Source of the DNA: Morella rubra
Taxonomy: Eukaryota; Streptophyta; Magnoliopsida; Fagales; Myricaceae
NCBI GenBank assembly: GCA_003952965.2
Contig: RXIC02000170.1
Location: 1-64,000 of the forward strand
Length of the DNA stretch: 64,000 nucleotides
Direction of reading: 5' to 3'
Below are positions 44,789 to 56,950 of this stretch, piece by piece. The notes below the pieces were generated by a model. It was not told the origin of the DNA and searched no databases. It saw only the letters and a program-made list of their open reading frames with translations. Position numbers and translations under genes: made by a program. The stretch's first letter is position 1, and each line of letters begins with the position of its first letter.

Positions 44789-47700
44789 ATGCATCAAAAC
44801 AGAGTATGCTCCCAACCTTGGTGGCATGGAATTGGACATGATCCCATCTCTACTGATGTCGTTGGGGAAATGACAAGAAGTTTATCTCCATCTAAAATTT
44901 CAAAAGATAGTTTAGGGTCCAAAACCAAAAAGTCACAAGTTGAGGATGGAATGGATGATCGAAAAGATGTCAACGGAACAATAGAAATGGCTATTTTTTC
45001 ACAATCAGGTAAATATGTTCATGCTACATGTTAAGGGACCTCTGCCCTCAGGACCCTCCTTTGGCAGTGAGCATTTCTAGGTGTGAGACCCATCATAGAG
45101 GGATGCTATTGTTGTACCAGCTAACTTGGTTTATGAATGTCATATTTGTCAACATATTGTATTCATTTAATGAAGTTTGTGATCTTGATATTTATCAACA
45201 TGGTATATTCTGTTGATTGGCTTACCATCATCTGGAAGTGAGAAGAGACAGTGAGTGGCAAACTTAAGATATTTTATGAGATGTAGGGAATCAAAGAACA
45301 TTAGATTACCAGTTTTGCTTACTATAGTTTGTTCTCTAAGTGAGTGAAGAGTGAAGTCCTATATATTGTGCATATAAGTTTATATGGATCTTAATACGCT
45401 TATTGTTAGAATCAATATATAATTCTCATTTGGGTCAAGAGTTTCAAGATCTAGGACTGGTTACCCATGTATTTTTCAACTGGGTTCCAGTTTGAACCAT
45501 TCACGAGTTATTAACTAGTTTGTAATATTCATCTCGCCAGAACCATATTATTGGTATCAAAGACCAAATTAGAGGTTATTGTACTCATCTTATTTGATGT
45601 TTGTGATTGGGAATTTTATGAATAAAAGTTGTAGAACTGTGCTTGCTAATTTTTTTACATACAGGAAATACATCTAATGATATAAGTCCAAATGAGTGGG
45701 TTTGGATTGAATGCACTGCAAAAGGAAGAATGGTGAAAAAGACATGTGGCAGTTCAATATTTACCCAAGCCCTTTTGGTATCTTATTGGTGTTGAATGCC
45801 TCACAGTTGTGTCAATGGCTCTATGTAAGACAGAACTTATTTAGTTCTTAACTAATCTCCATCTTTTGGGATTCTAGCACATTAGTTACTATTGCTTTTG
45901 CTTGTTTTGTGCTCTGTTTGCTGCCTTCATTCGTATTGCCAAAGGATTTTCCTGCTTGTTTTCACATTGTTTGATGAGACTATGGTGCAAATGTTGGATA
46001 TGTTGGTTTTTCAATTGTCTAAAATTTTTGAGCCCTAAAACATAACTGGCTATGTGATAGTAAATCTCTTAGAACATACTGAACTAGCAGAGTCCTTTTG
46101 TGATTGTAGTAATGAAGATTTTACCTTGATGTGCAGACGGAAAGTCTGGAAAAGAGCAGCAGCACGCTAAATCCATTATGCCTCAAGCAATGGGAGAATA
46201 CCTCACTCCACCTACCCAACTAGGAATTCTTGGCCATTCGATTGTAAATTCCCTCCCTCATCTCCCCCCCGCCAAAAAAAAAAAGAAAAGAGCACATTAC
46301 ACACGCATGCTAATCCAGTTGCTATACATTTGTAGCTTCTTAATTCGAAGTTTTGGCCTTCCTTACTCTCTGAAACCAAGAGTATTTGTTTTTGGAGTTT
46401 TTTAGCATCTTGATTTCTGAGTATATGTTTGGTTTTAATTGCAGGCATGTGCATCATATCAATATTCTGACCCATACTATGGTGGAGCTATGCCTGCTTT
46501 TAGATCTCAGGCTTTGGTATGCAAACTGTCATGCCTTTTGTATATTTGAATTGATACAATGATGCTTGCTTGGTTTGATTTGTATAGGAATACACTGTCT
46601 ATGCTTCTCAATGAATGCTAAGACTCCTTTTCCCTTGGGATTTGTTTTGGTCTCACATGGTTTTTCTTAGGGATATATGTGATCTATACATCTATACGTT
46701 CATTAACCTTACCTATCAATTTGTTAAGAAGTTCACTTCTCTAATTTAATAGGACTGATGTCCATACGCTTTGGCAGATGTCTTGCACTTTGCTACTGGT
46801 AAGGGTTTCCCTGTAGAGAGGCTTTAGGTGGATAGGCAGGGAAGTAGGTCGTATTTTCCAAAGGATTTTAGTGATCTGAAAAATAAGCACTAACCACTGA
46901 TAGTGGTGCTGTGCTGAATTGGAAATAACGAACTTTGAGTAGAAGTGATGTTTGTGTCCCTTTTATCCCTCTTATTTTGGGAAATCTACAGCTCTACTTC
47001 TAAGTGGGAGCGTGGAATTCATTTAACATATTGCAAGTGCAGCTGCAATTAGGTTAAAAAAAATTCCAGCGACCATCAACTACTTGGAGAATGGGGGAGG
47101 AAGACAAGTAGTATATAGGTGTAGATCCTAAGAGTTTCCTGCTAAAGGTTTTTAGTATCTATTTACTCTAGCCATGTTAGAATCCATTCTGCATTGGCTT
47201 TCTAACTGCATAACCTGATGTAAGACTGAAAAAAACCTCTTTAAAGACCTTTTGGTCCACAATCTCTAGTAAATTTGAACTTCTTAAATGTGTGGTTTTT
47301 TTCAAATGTAAAAATGCTAGCCATTATGCATAGGTTTCTAGTTTTAATGCTTGACTTGATGCTATATGCTTTTGCCATTTAAAAGAGTTATCATTTGTTC
47401 AACACTGCCAAAGGAAGTAAACAAGATCCTTCAGGGTGCATACATTTTTAGGTTTCTAAGATGGTATATCAATAACATTCACACTAAATGGATTGTGTCA
47501 ATTAAATTGATGCATTAAGGCCTGAAATGTGATAACAAATATTGGAGATTGATTTAGGTACATTCTCATTGTCTTGGAGTGCATCCTGATAGAATGGTCT
47601 TGCCCATTGAAGCAGCGGAGGAACCTGTTTATGTGAATGCCAAGCAATACCATGGAATTCTAAGACGTAGACAGTCACGGGCTAAGGCTGAGCTGGAAAA

Positions 47701-48661
47701 GAAACTAATAAAGTTTAGGAAGGTACTTTTGCCGTATATGCTCATTTTTCCTTTTAACAGTTTCTTTTCCTATTGTTTACAATACAAAGACAGTAGGTTC
47801 ATGGAATGCAGAAATGCAACATAGAAGAGCTTCATATCTGATTATTTTCTATAACCATCTCAACTGATTCTTAGCTTGAGAAGATGTTGCAGTTCTTCTT
47901 TTTTTCTTTTTTTAAGGAGGGGGAGGGGAGGAGGGAGTGGCACTTACTGGTATTCATTCTCAAAATGACATCTAGTTCTACATAAAAGGCAGAAGAATAT
48001 ATAAAAATAAAATATAGAAATTAGATACAGGTTCAAAATGATGCATAATGCAGACTACTTAATGGGGCCTATTGTAAGTGCAGGCTGAGTACAGGAAAAT
48101 TGTCTTTGATTCTGAAACCATAAGAAAGCTACTGCAAAAGATGTTTTGGCTAAAGAATGTGAACTGCTTGGTTCATAATGCTATTGAAAGTGTTCGCTTG
48201 CATGAATATTATTTTCAGATCATCATTGCCAGTTATGGATTCAATTTTACAAATGAGGAAATTATATAGATACTTTAAATTGCGTTTATCATATTTTGGA
48301 TTCTAGCGTTGCTTACTGTTATCACGCTCTACAGCCGTATCTTCACGAGTCCCGCCACTTGCATGCAATGAAAAGGGCACGAGGTTCTGGTGGCCGTTTT
48401 TTGAACACAAAGCACCTTGCTGGTAACAATTCGACCACAGAACCTGACAAAGGCACCATCAGTCCGGGAGCTGACACTGCACATTCCTCCGATTTAATGC
48501 ACTCCGAAACATCCAACTTCTCCAGGAATGTGCATCCATCATCTGGTGACTCCGGTCTCATAGAAGTTACAAAGATTCATGCGCAGCAAGTGCTCCAACC
48601 ACAGAGTACATACTCCACTGCCGATGGCAACAGCTGCTACACATACCATCGGGGATTGTAG
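44789..48661 (+). CDS. NF-YA: NF-YA (CCAAT-binding factor subunit A), right copy, intact
   Basis: Coding exons 44789-45008, 46137-46243, 46445-46516, 47558-47722, 48335-48661, all GT-AG, give 296 residues in one frame. The N-terminus [19 protein letters not shown] leads to a serine/lysine-rich stretch. [13 protein letters not shown] and [18 protein letters not shown] precede [15 protein letters not shown], the order seen in NF-YA1/9-type plant proteins. The core follows: [20 protein letters not shown] (binds the NF-YB/NF-YC dimer), then [20 protein letters not shown] with GRFLNTKH (contacts CCAAT). NF-YA acts in the nucleus and often mediates ABA, drought and embryo responses. The leader carries the hairpin and tRNA-like sequence. 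No miR169 target was recognised in the first kilobase downstream. Confidence 0.95.
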
Positions 48662-49261
48662 TTTTCTTCCTATCATTCGCTCCCTGGTGAGAGGACAGAA
48701 GAAGGTGAATCCCCGGCGCAGCAGCATGAAAGACTTATGGTCCATGGGGCTTACAGAGGGCTAATCATCAAATGAACCATTTCCGTAGCGTGAGTTCGTT
48801 CCAAGTTCTCAGAAGCTAGCTAACATATCCATCTCGAAAGCGAGTTACTGGTGTCGCTTGGCCTGAGCCCACTTTTATAATAACTTCACCCCGTTCTTCC
48901 TCATTATGTTCGTTTATGACACTGGTCATCAGGCAAAGCCGGTCTGTGTGGCGTTCTATTCTTGGCTTGTGTTCTTATGTTATTGGGACGGGATAGGAAG
49001 ATGCTACTGGAAATGGGGTTATCCGGCTCTTGTAGTCAGCGATTGCCTCTTATGGTTGCCTTCCTCCGATGTACAAAGAAACTGATAGTAGTAGGCGCTT
49101 TTAGCTTGAATATTTGGTTGGTTTGTTTTGTCTTATCACCTTTGTGTGTTCATGTTGGCACAATATCCAATTTTCGCAATTTTTTAAACCTAAAAGTGAC
49201 TTGTGAATCGGCACAGTTGGAGTTAGTGAGTCAATCGAGCAACTAAGTGTGTTTTGAAATA

Positions 49262-49435
49262 AAGTTTTGTTAAAATTTTAAGGTAAAATTTCAGTAGTGG
49301 ATGAAAAGTGAGGAAAGATAATGATAATGAAAAAGTTGATAAAAAAAAGAGTAAAAAATTGAAAAAAATTGGAAAAAAAGTGAGAAAGAAAATGTTTTTT
49401 GTAATGATAATAAAATTTTAAGAAAACAAACGCTA
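49262..49435. mobile_element. MITE-like element, right copy
   Basis: Mirror of 15,436-15,605, ending GAAAACAAACGC, with a shorter A run than the left-arm partner. Confidence 0.45.
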
Positions 49436-49557
49436 TGTAAATAAAGTGGGAGAGACGAATTATCTCGGGGCAGGACAGCCTGCCAGAATTACTACGTTTG
49501 TAGTGTTTGGTTAGAGCAAAACTAAGATGACCCCGCCGTATTTCTTTTTTGTTTTAG

Positions 49558-49725
49558 AGTCTGTTCGGTTAAAAAAAATCTTCAAGATTTTTTTGAATTC
49601 TCAGAATATAAAATATTCTACAACCAAACATCATTTTTAACACTACATAAAAATAACTAAAACACGCATACCAATAAAATTAACATCACTTAAAAATTCT
49701 CAAAAAACACCACAACCGAACAACC
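49558..49725. mobile_element. hAT-like MITE, right copy
   Basis: Mirror of 15,148-15,312, bounded by GTCTGTTCGGTTAA and CAACCGAACAACC, with small internal indels relative to the left copy. Confidence 0.6.
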
Positions 49726-50164
49726 TCTTAATAGTTGAAGCATCATAAAACTTGGAAAATCCAATTGGGGTTTCTTATTAAGCCAAATGGACCATTTCTT
49801 TTTTCTTTTTTTAAGAGAAGCTTTAATGGATTACTGAAATAGGGCGAATCAGATACTGTTCAGCATGCGAAGCTGAATTAAACCAAACCAAACCCAGTGT
49901 GACCGAACCAAAGCCTAGCATGCGAGGTTAATGGAACCCATCCAAAAAGAAAAAGGACCATGCGGACTCCCACTCTTGTGCCGTCAATCTGGGTCCCTCT
50001 AGCCGAGGAAATTCCGTGGCAGACTCCACTTGCAAAAGCGCAGACGCCGATTGTTGTGTCAGTGAGGCTTTCTTCATTTACGCCCATCACACAAGCTGTG
50101 CCCCACCTGGCCCTGCCATTCAGTTTGGCACGTGACGTGGGAAATCGTATGCCTTACAGTATAC

Positions 50165-50350
50165 AAAGGGGTGTCTGTATGCTAAAATTTTAAAAAATAT
50201 TATCGAAATTTTAAAAATTTTATTTTATTAAAATTTATTAAAATTTGTAAAAGATAATATATATATATATATATATATGTAAAAATTAAAAATTTTAGAA
50301 TGTATTTGTTTTTTTGTTAAAAATTTTCGTACCCAAAATATTGAAAAAAT
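50165..50350. mobile_element. AT-rich MITE-like element with AT microsatellite, right copy
   Basis: Mirror of 14,525-14,705. The AT dinucleotide run (50,258-50,278) is shorter here. Confidence 0.35.
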
Positions 50351-51173
50351 AAACTGTATCAAAACCTCACACAACTTGCCAACTTGGCCGCTTTTGCCCA
50401 CTTGGATAGACCAACCCAGCAAGCCATTGGCTGGTCGAACTTTGAAGCTGAAAAAAAAAGGCCATGCCGCCCTCCATTAGGAACAGGAGTAGGATGCCGA
50501 TCAGGGAGTATCATGATCAAAGGTCCCCGCCTAATACGACATAAATACGAACTGTTTTTTCTTTTTTTAAGCTCACAAACTTTCGTTTTTCCTGGCAGTA
50601 ATTTGTAGAGAACACAAATTGCGAGATACAGTTAGACCAGAAGATTTCACCTGTCTGGTTTCAATAGCAGTATTTATAAAAAGGAGAAGCCAAAAAGGCC
50701 ATAAAAGCAAGTGAAATTGCCACGATAACTGTTTTTTATTTGCATTCATGGGCAGTAGATGATATTTTAACTAAGTTATTGTGTCCGATAATCTGGCTTC
50801 AACCGTCAGTTGCATATATTTTCTCACCAAAAGTTACAAAATAGCTTACAGGCATATATCTTTTTGTGTAAGTAGCTTACCGGCATATTGTTACCAAGCT
50901 ATCTGGAATAACCCACTGCCGCAGAAATCATAAATCATTTCTCATTGCCCACGTAGGGGAAAATATAGTAATTGTTGGAGTGTTCTAAAACAAGCAACGA
51001 ATAGGGGGAGACAGAACAGAGAGACAAAGAAAAAAAAAATTCAATCATGTGATGCTCTCACATAACAATATCTAGAGCCTTGTCTGTTTTTTGCCCCTTC
51101 AAGTTATAGAATAAAAGATTGAAGAAAATTTTAAAATGAGACCCCAAGTTAGTACATCGGAGGAAGGGAATCG

Positions 51174-53913
51174 TTAGATCAGCTGGTTGGATCCGTTTAA
51201 GTCATCTGAAAATGACTCAATAGCACAAACGTTGAGTCCTCTTGTCCGTCCAGGCGCACCTCCTTTGAATGTGAATAGATCCAACACAATCCTGCTCAGC
51301 ATACATATCCATGTAAATAAGTTGAACAAACTCGTTGTTAGATATTTAATCAAGTAAATAAGAAGAAACTTACAAGTCCTTTGATGCTGCTTTCAGTTCT
51401 GGACTTCCGCACTTAATGAAGATTTTCTGATCAATTTTTGATATTGATATGTCCGTAGGAAGATCAACCCCTTTGGGCGCTGAATTGACATCTAAAGAAA
51501 CAAACCCCATTTTATGGTATACCGAAGCAAGGGAATACGAGTCACAAAAGACAGAAGTACTTGAGGGACTTCTTACATGATGTAGGGGAAGCAGTGACAT
51601 TTCCATCAAGTCCCAAGAGTTTCTACAGCAGATGAGAGTTGTCAATCAGCATATGAAAGCATAGAGAAGTGAAATCATTCACTGGGCACAGAGGAAAATG
51701 CAACCTCGCATAAAGCATTCTGACGGTTACCTTAAGACTTTCATAACACTCTTCAAGGTTATCATTATACAACATATGATCAAAGATGTTCGAGGATTGC
51801 CCTTGCTCAATCTCTGCTTGAGCATTTCGTAGACGCTTCAGGATCTGTTCCTCTGTCTCTGTTCCCCTGTTTACAGTATTCAAGTTGGAACCAGGATGGT
51901 GGAAATTAATCATAAAAGATACCTAAATGAACATCTCTAAGTTACCTTGCACGGAGGCGCTTCTCTAGTTCCTTCATTGATGGTGGACAGACAAAGATGA
52001 ATATAGCTTCAAGAGAACTAGCCCTCACAGACCTTGCCCCTTGAACATCGATGTCTAGAATGCATCTCTACATTGAAACCAGATAAAAGCATTTCAATCT
52101 GCAGAGAGACTTGCTTTCATTCTACTAGGGAAGGAATGCTTCCTTGAGAGTGCAATTTAAATGCTCCTATAAGCATCCAATTTAATAAAACAAAAACAAA
52201 AATCAATTTCGTCTCATGATAAAGCCAAATTTGGATCACCTGACATGTGAATCCAAAAAAACCAAGCCCTTTCCAAGCTCGTATTATATAAATTAGCAAT
52301 ATCGATAATATAGTTTCAAACAATCACCATGGTGAAACTACATCATTAAGTACCAAAATGGTTTCTTCCAGATAATAGATCAACTTCACCATATATGTGC
52401 ATAAAGACCCAACAAACTGCAAGTTTATTGGCATTTTCTTTAGGATTAGGCTGATAAATTTGTATGCAAATTCCCATTTATTGCTAACCAACCAAAAGGC
52501 TCGTTTTCCATTCATGAACAAAGCAACGAATTCTATGGAAGTTGTTAATATAACTGCTATCTTCCTCACTTGTGACTTCTGAGTAAAAAGTTTTCCCAGA
52601 ACAAGAATAATCAATATATTTGCTTACTATGGTTGGAAAATAACAAATGGTTCTGCCGTTTAGGGTATTGTAAGAGACTTTAATCGGAAAGGCATGCATG
52701 TTGTCCATGTCTGACGGTCTCAGCATTAGGGGTAGTCATATTTTTGGAACTGAAGCAGTCAGATATTTACCTTTCCAGAATCTGCTACCACTTCAACAGC
52801 TTCAACACTAGTACCATAGAGATTTCCATGAACAGAAGCAAACTCGAGAAACTTGCCATCTTTTATCTCCTTCTCCATAGCACTTCGCTCTGTGAAATGG
52901 TAATGAACTCCATCCTTCTCCATGCCCCTTGGAGCCCGGGTTGTGTGGCTCACTGAGAATCCAAACATACATGGGAATTCCTTCATGAGCATGGATATTA
53001 ATGTACCTTTACCAACTCCAGAAGGACCACTAATAACAACTGGCTTCTCAGCGACGCCTCTCACACCCTTACTCCAAGCAACAACCTCAGTCCCCAATAC
53101 TTTTCTCTGTTCCCTAACATATTGGGTGTCCACCTACCAACATAAAAAAATCAAACACCATCAGGAACAAAATGATCTCACATGGCCTATGACTTAAAAT
53201 GCAACTAGAAAGAAGAACAATATGATTCCAATGTTAGGGTTTCCAAATGAACTCCTTCACAAACCAACCTCGAGAAACCAAAAGCAATCATCTGGGGTAG
53301 AACCTCTCTTAATAATCAATATTCGATCCTCATTTAAAAGCACTGCTGAATGGCCTTTACATGGCTGTGGTTTGGTTCCCAGCACAATAGGATTCACCCT
53401 GCAAATTGTTTCCGAAGTTAGTAACAACACCTGAATGAAGCAACTCTTAAGTCTAGAACAATAAACTCACAATTCGCCTCTAGTCTGGTCAAAAAGCTTA
53501 ACTCCAATAGAGGATGTCGATTCTTCATCAGCTCCACCAATCAGATACTGTAACAAATATAAATGGATATTTATTAAGTGAATCACTAAAGCACAAAAAG
53601 CAACACTATAGGAGATCGTATATGAATTGGATAATCATACTGCTTTATTGCCAATGACTGTGGCTGTTGCACAGCCCTTGGATTTTAAATCAAACCCCCT
53701 TGGAAATCCCGTCTGCAGATCATCAAAAAGGAAAGCTGGGGCTTCACCCTAATGGCCACAAGAAAATACAGATCAAAATTACCAGAATGTAAACTATTTG
53801 ATCCGCATTTAGATGTCATTGTGTAATTGCATTCCTTGTGAAAGCTCGCATTTTCCCACTAAAATTCATACAAAAATGATCCAACAGTAAAATAAAATTT
53901 AATAGCTCACCAT
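51174..53913 (-). CDS. GK: Guanylate kinase, plant cytosolic/nuclear type, right copy
   Basis: Exons in transcript order: 53913-53911, 53748-53641, 53547-53471, 53398-53269, 53133-52771, 52067-51946, 51866-51731, 51622-51577, 51491-51374, 51291-51174. It gives 406 residues with the same sequence as the left copy, including P-loop GPSGVGKGT and the GMP-binding [13 protein letters not shown] stretch. The N-terminal kelch-like region and C-terminal plant tail are also identical, as are intron positions and lengths. It is convergent with NF-YA and divergent from remorin, exactly as in the left arm. Both copies appear functional. Confidence 0.95.
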
Positions 53914-55749
53914 GGAGAGATCTATGCCTCCAATTCTATGTTCAACCTGCCCAGTATACATAGAAGATTGTGAGAATATGTCCATATTTTCTGGATCTAG
54001 CAACATACGTGGCGTTCTAGCTCGATAGTGATAAGAGGCAGAAACTCCATTGAAGAAATCAAATACTATGCGATATCCCAACAAAATACTGGCAAAAATC
54101 CCAGCTTGAAGCCCATAAAAAAAAAAGCAGACTCCAGAAAATTTAGACACGGATGCCCATCTAAGGGTTCGAATGCAATACAGCAATACCCACACAAAAA
54201 ATGTATAGAATCCAATAGATGCCATTGAAAAACACCCGTGCAAGTTTTATCAGAAAATAAAATAAAATAAAAAATTGAAAAAATATATGGATCAAAGGAC
54301 CGACTTCAGCTAAACGGAGTTAACAATGCATTGGGAGAAGAAAAAAAAACCGAAATAAATCAAACAGATTGAGAACCCTGTACCTCTGAATAAGCAGCAA
54401 TCTCTCAATCGAAAAATCAAAGCTTATTTTCTAGAGCAGATGTGAGAGAGGATTTTTTTGTGGGCGAGTGCTCTTTTTCAACGAAGTCTCTCAACGGTTT
54501 CAAATCAGAACAAACTTAGGATGGGAAAATTCGCAGGGCAGGTTGAAGAAGTTGCAAGAAAAGCTGGGACTCATTCTCATATTTGTAGGAGAGAGAGTCC
54601 CAGAGAGAGAGAGAGAGTGGTGGCTCTTTGGTCACATTCAATTCACGAAACAACAAGAAGGCCGGCTTTCGTTTTCTTGTGAGGTGCGTATGAAGTTTCG
54701 TCCTTTCTTTTTTATTTATTTATTTACCTTCTGTTTTCGAAAATTTCGCTTTTTATCTCCATTTATCTTCCTACTTTTTTGGGTTAATTCTGTTACTTAT
54801 CCCGGCCCCCGCAGTTTTCTTCTTTTCTCTCGTTTCCTCTTTCTGGGTAAAACCCACTTTTGGTTTCCTGAAGTGGAAGGTATCCTTCCTCACCGACAAA
54901 CCTTAGGTCAATTGGGCACTCTAACCTTTTTATTCTCATTCTATGGAATTCTTTGTCATCTGATCTTTTTTTCTAAGAGTGAATTTAACTTGACCGGAAA
55001 AAGAAAAAAAGAGCTAGTAGGAAGAAAGAACCTGCCCAAGCTGGCCACCTTTGGGAAATTACAGAAATTGTTGCATGAAGGTGACATTAAGGAACCAAGA
55101 CTCTAATTGGATGGAAGAATGACACGTATGTTCACACATGATTAGGAAGCCAACACGTATTCTCCTAACGTAAAATGATTGATGTGAAGTTTATATGTAT
55201 TTCAGTCCCTTGGATCTCAGCTTCCCTGCCTCAAAAGGCAAAGGGAGGAAAAACTTCCTCCTAGAAATAAATGATTTTTCCGACGTTTCCTTCTTGGTTA
55301 TAACCTTTTTTTTTAAAAAAAAAATGTCTTTTTTGGGTTTTTGGATTATTTGCACCTTTTAGCAGAAAATTCATCTCCAAAAGAAAAACGGTTCTATTTT
55401 CTAATATCAATATTTTACTTCTCTTCCCCTGTTTGAGCCTTTAATGTTGCCCGTGGCTTCTACTCGCAATCGTGGGAGGAGAAAAAAGGGAGGCAGTAAC
55501 CCATACCAATGCTTAGAAAACAGACAGCACTTCTATTCCCATCTTACGTTGGATCCGATGCTTCCTTTCCTATATTTTATATATTGAAAAGTTGCCGCGA
55601 CGACATATTGATACATCGTTCATCAGGAAAACCCTTAAAGCTACAACCTACCTGCGCTTAGTATCAAACTCTGTATAAATATTGTGGGGTCGGCCGGGCC
55701 TCTCAATTGTCTTCCGACTGACCAAACTCCAGAAGAAAGAGTGCAAGTC

Positions 55750-55851
55750 ATGGACGACGACTTTGATCGGTTAATATCTAATCAATTTCCGAAATGCAAC
55801 GGAAGCTTCCCCAAGTCGGCGGGTGTTGTCAATGTGAGGTGGACCACATAG
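55750..55851 (+). CDS. Possible small peptide or first exon, right copy (33 aa)
   Basis: Same frame as 9,028-9,129, beginning MDDDFDRLISNQF, with TATAAAT at 55,674-55,680, 70 bases upstream of the ATG. Unrecognised and unproven. Confidence 0.22.
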   Translation: MDDDFDRLISNQFPKCNGSFPKSAGVVNVRWTT

Positions 55852-56216
55852 TCGTTCAAAGATGTTGAAATGCCAAATTCTGCTTTACCCGGTCAAAGTA
55901 CTTGCTTCATCGTGCCTTGCAGTCGCCTGGAGATTTTGCTGGAAACGCATGCTTTTGGCCAACGGGATGTTGAATGCCTAAACCCTCCTTCGAAAACCGC
56001 TGGAAAGTCTTGTATCCGGTTACTTCTATCTTTCTTGTTTGTAAATAATTTTGTCATCAATTATACAATTTACCTTGTCATGCATTAAAGTTGACTATAT
56101 AAAATGAGATGGAAAAAATATTTTAATACAAAAATTAAATTAAACACTATAACTTTTAATTTATATTTGTACATTCATTTTAATCCTCGCACTTTTCTAT
56201 AAAAAAAAAATTGACT

Positions 56217-56559
56217 GAAACATCTATCGAAGACAAAATAAATTATTAAGAATAATAAAAAATATAAAAATTTCACTATACTTTGAATTTTTTATATTTT
56301 TTTTAGAGAATTAATTCCATCGATTTATTATATTTTCTTTTTGATTTAACCGTAAAATTGAATTGAGAAGAATGATTGATGTCTGTAAAATAAGATAAAA
56401 TTATTAAAAGTCTTAAGAATAATAAAAAAAATACTAATTTTAACTACAAATATAAAAATTTATTATACTTTTAATTTTTTCTGTTTTGTTAGAGAATTAT
56501 TTCCATCAATTTATTATATTTTCTGTCTCTTGAGAGGAATGATTAACCTCTGTGAAATC
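56217..56559. repeat. Imperfect tandem duplication, period about 187 bp, right copy
   Basis: Mirror of 8,318-8,660 with both units present. Confidence 0.6.
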
Positions 56560-56773
56560 GAGAGTAAAAATTAAAAATTAGGGAATCTAATGTTCATATA
56601 TATGTGACATGTTTCCCAATAAGCAATAATTTTCATCTGCCGAAAGAGGAGCTACGCCCTAGGCGGCTAGGCATAGGTTATTTGATTTTTTTATGGAAAC
56701 GTAGGGTGGTTATTGAGTCTCGATACGACGATGAGTCCTCAGATACTCTAAAGTCCAAAGACTTGACTATAGA

Positions 56774-56950
56774 GGATGTTCGGTTTCCTAAAATTTTGAA
56801 GATTCGGGTGTTTTGAGAATTTTTATGTGAAGTTAAATTTTATTAATATGTGTGTAAAATTTATTTTTAAATGATGTTAAAAAATATAAATATATTTAAT
56901 TTTAAAATTTTTATAAAATTTTAGAATTTAAATAAAAATGAACAAAGCCT
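56774..56950. mobile_element. AT-rich MITE-like element, right copy
   Basis: Mirror of 7,927-8,103, differing by small indels. Confidence 0.35.

Larger units (their letters stand above)
48662..51173. other. Spacer between NF-YA and guanylate kinase ends, right copy
   Basis: Mirror of 13,702-16,203 with the same MITE-like elements. Small indels at A/T runs distinguish it from the left arm. No gene seen. Confidence 0.5.

Noticed and set aside
48662-49260. miR169 target site in the NF-YA 3' flank
   Set aside because: CAGGCAA occurs near 48,931, but the rest of the site does not match.
54468-55106. 212-codon open frame upstream of guanylate kinase in the right arm
   Set aside because: It is low-complexity, phenylalanine/lysine-rich leader sequence. 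The left-arm equivalent is split by a small indel, and no family is recognisable.
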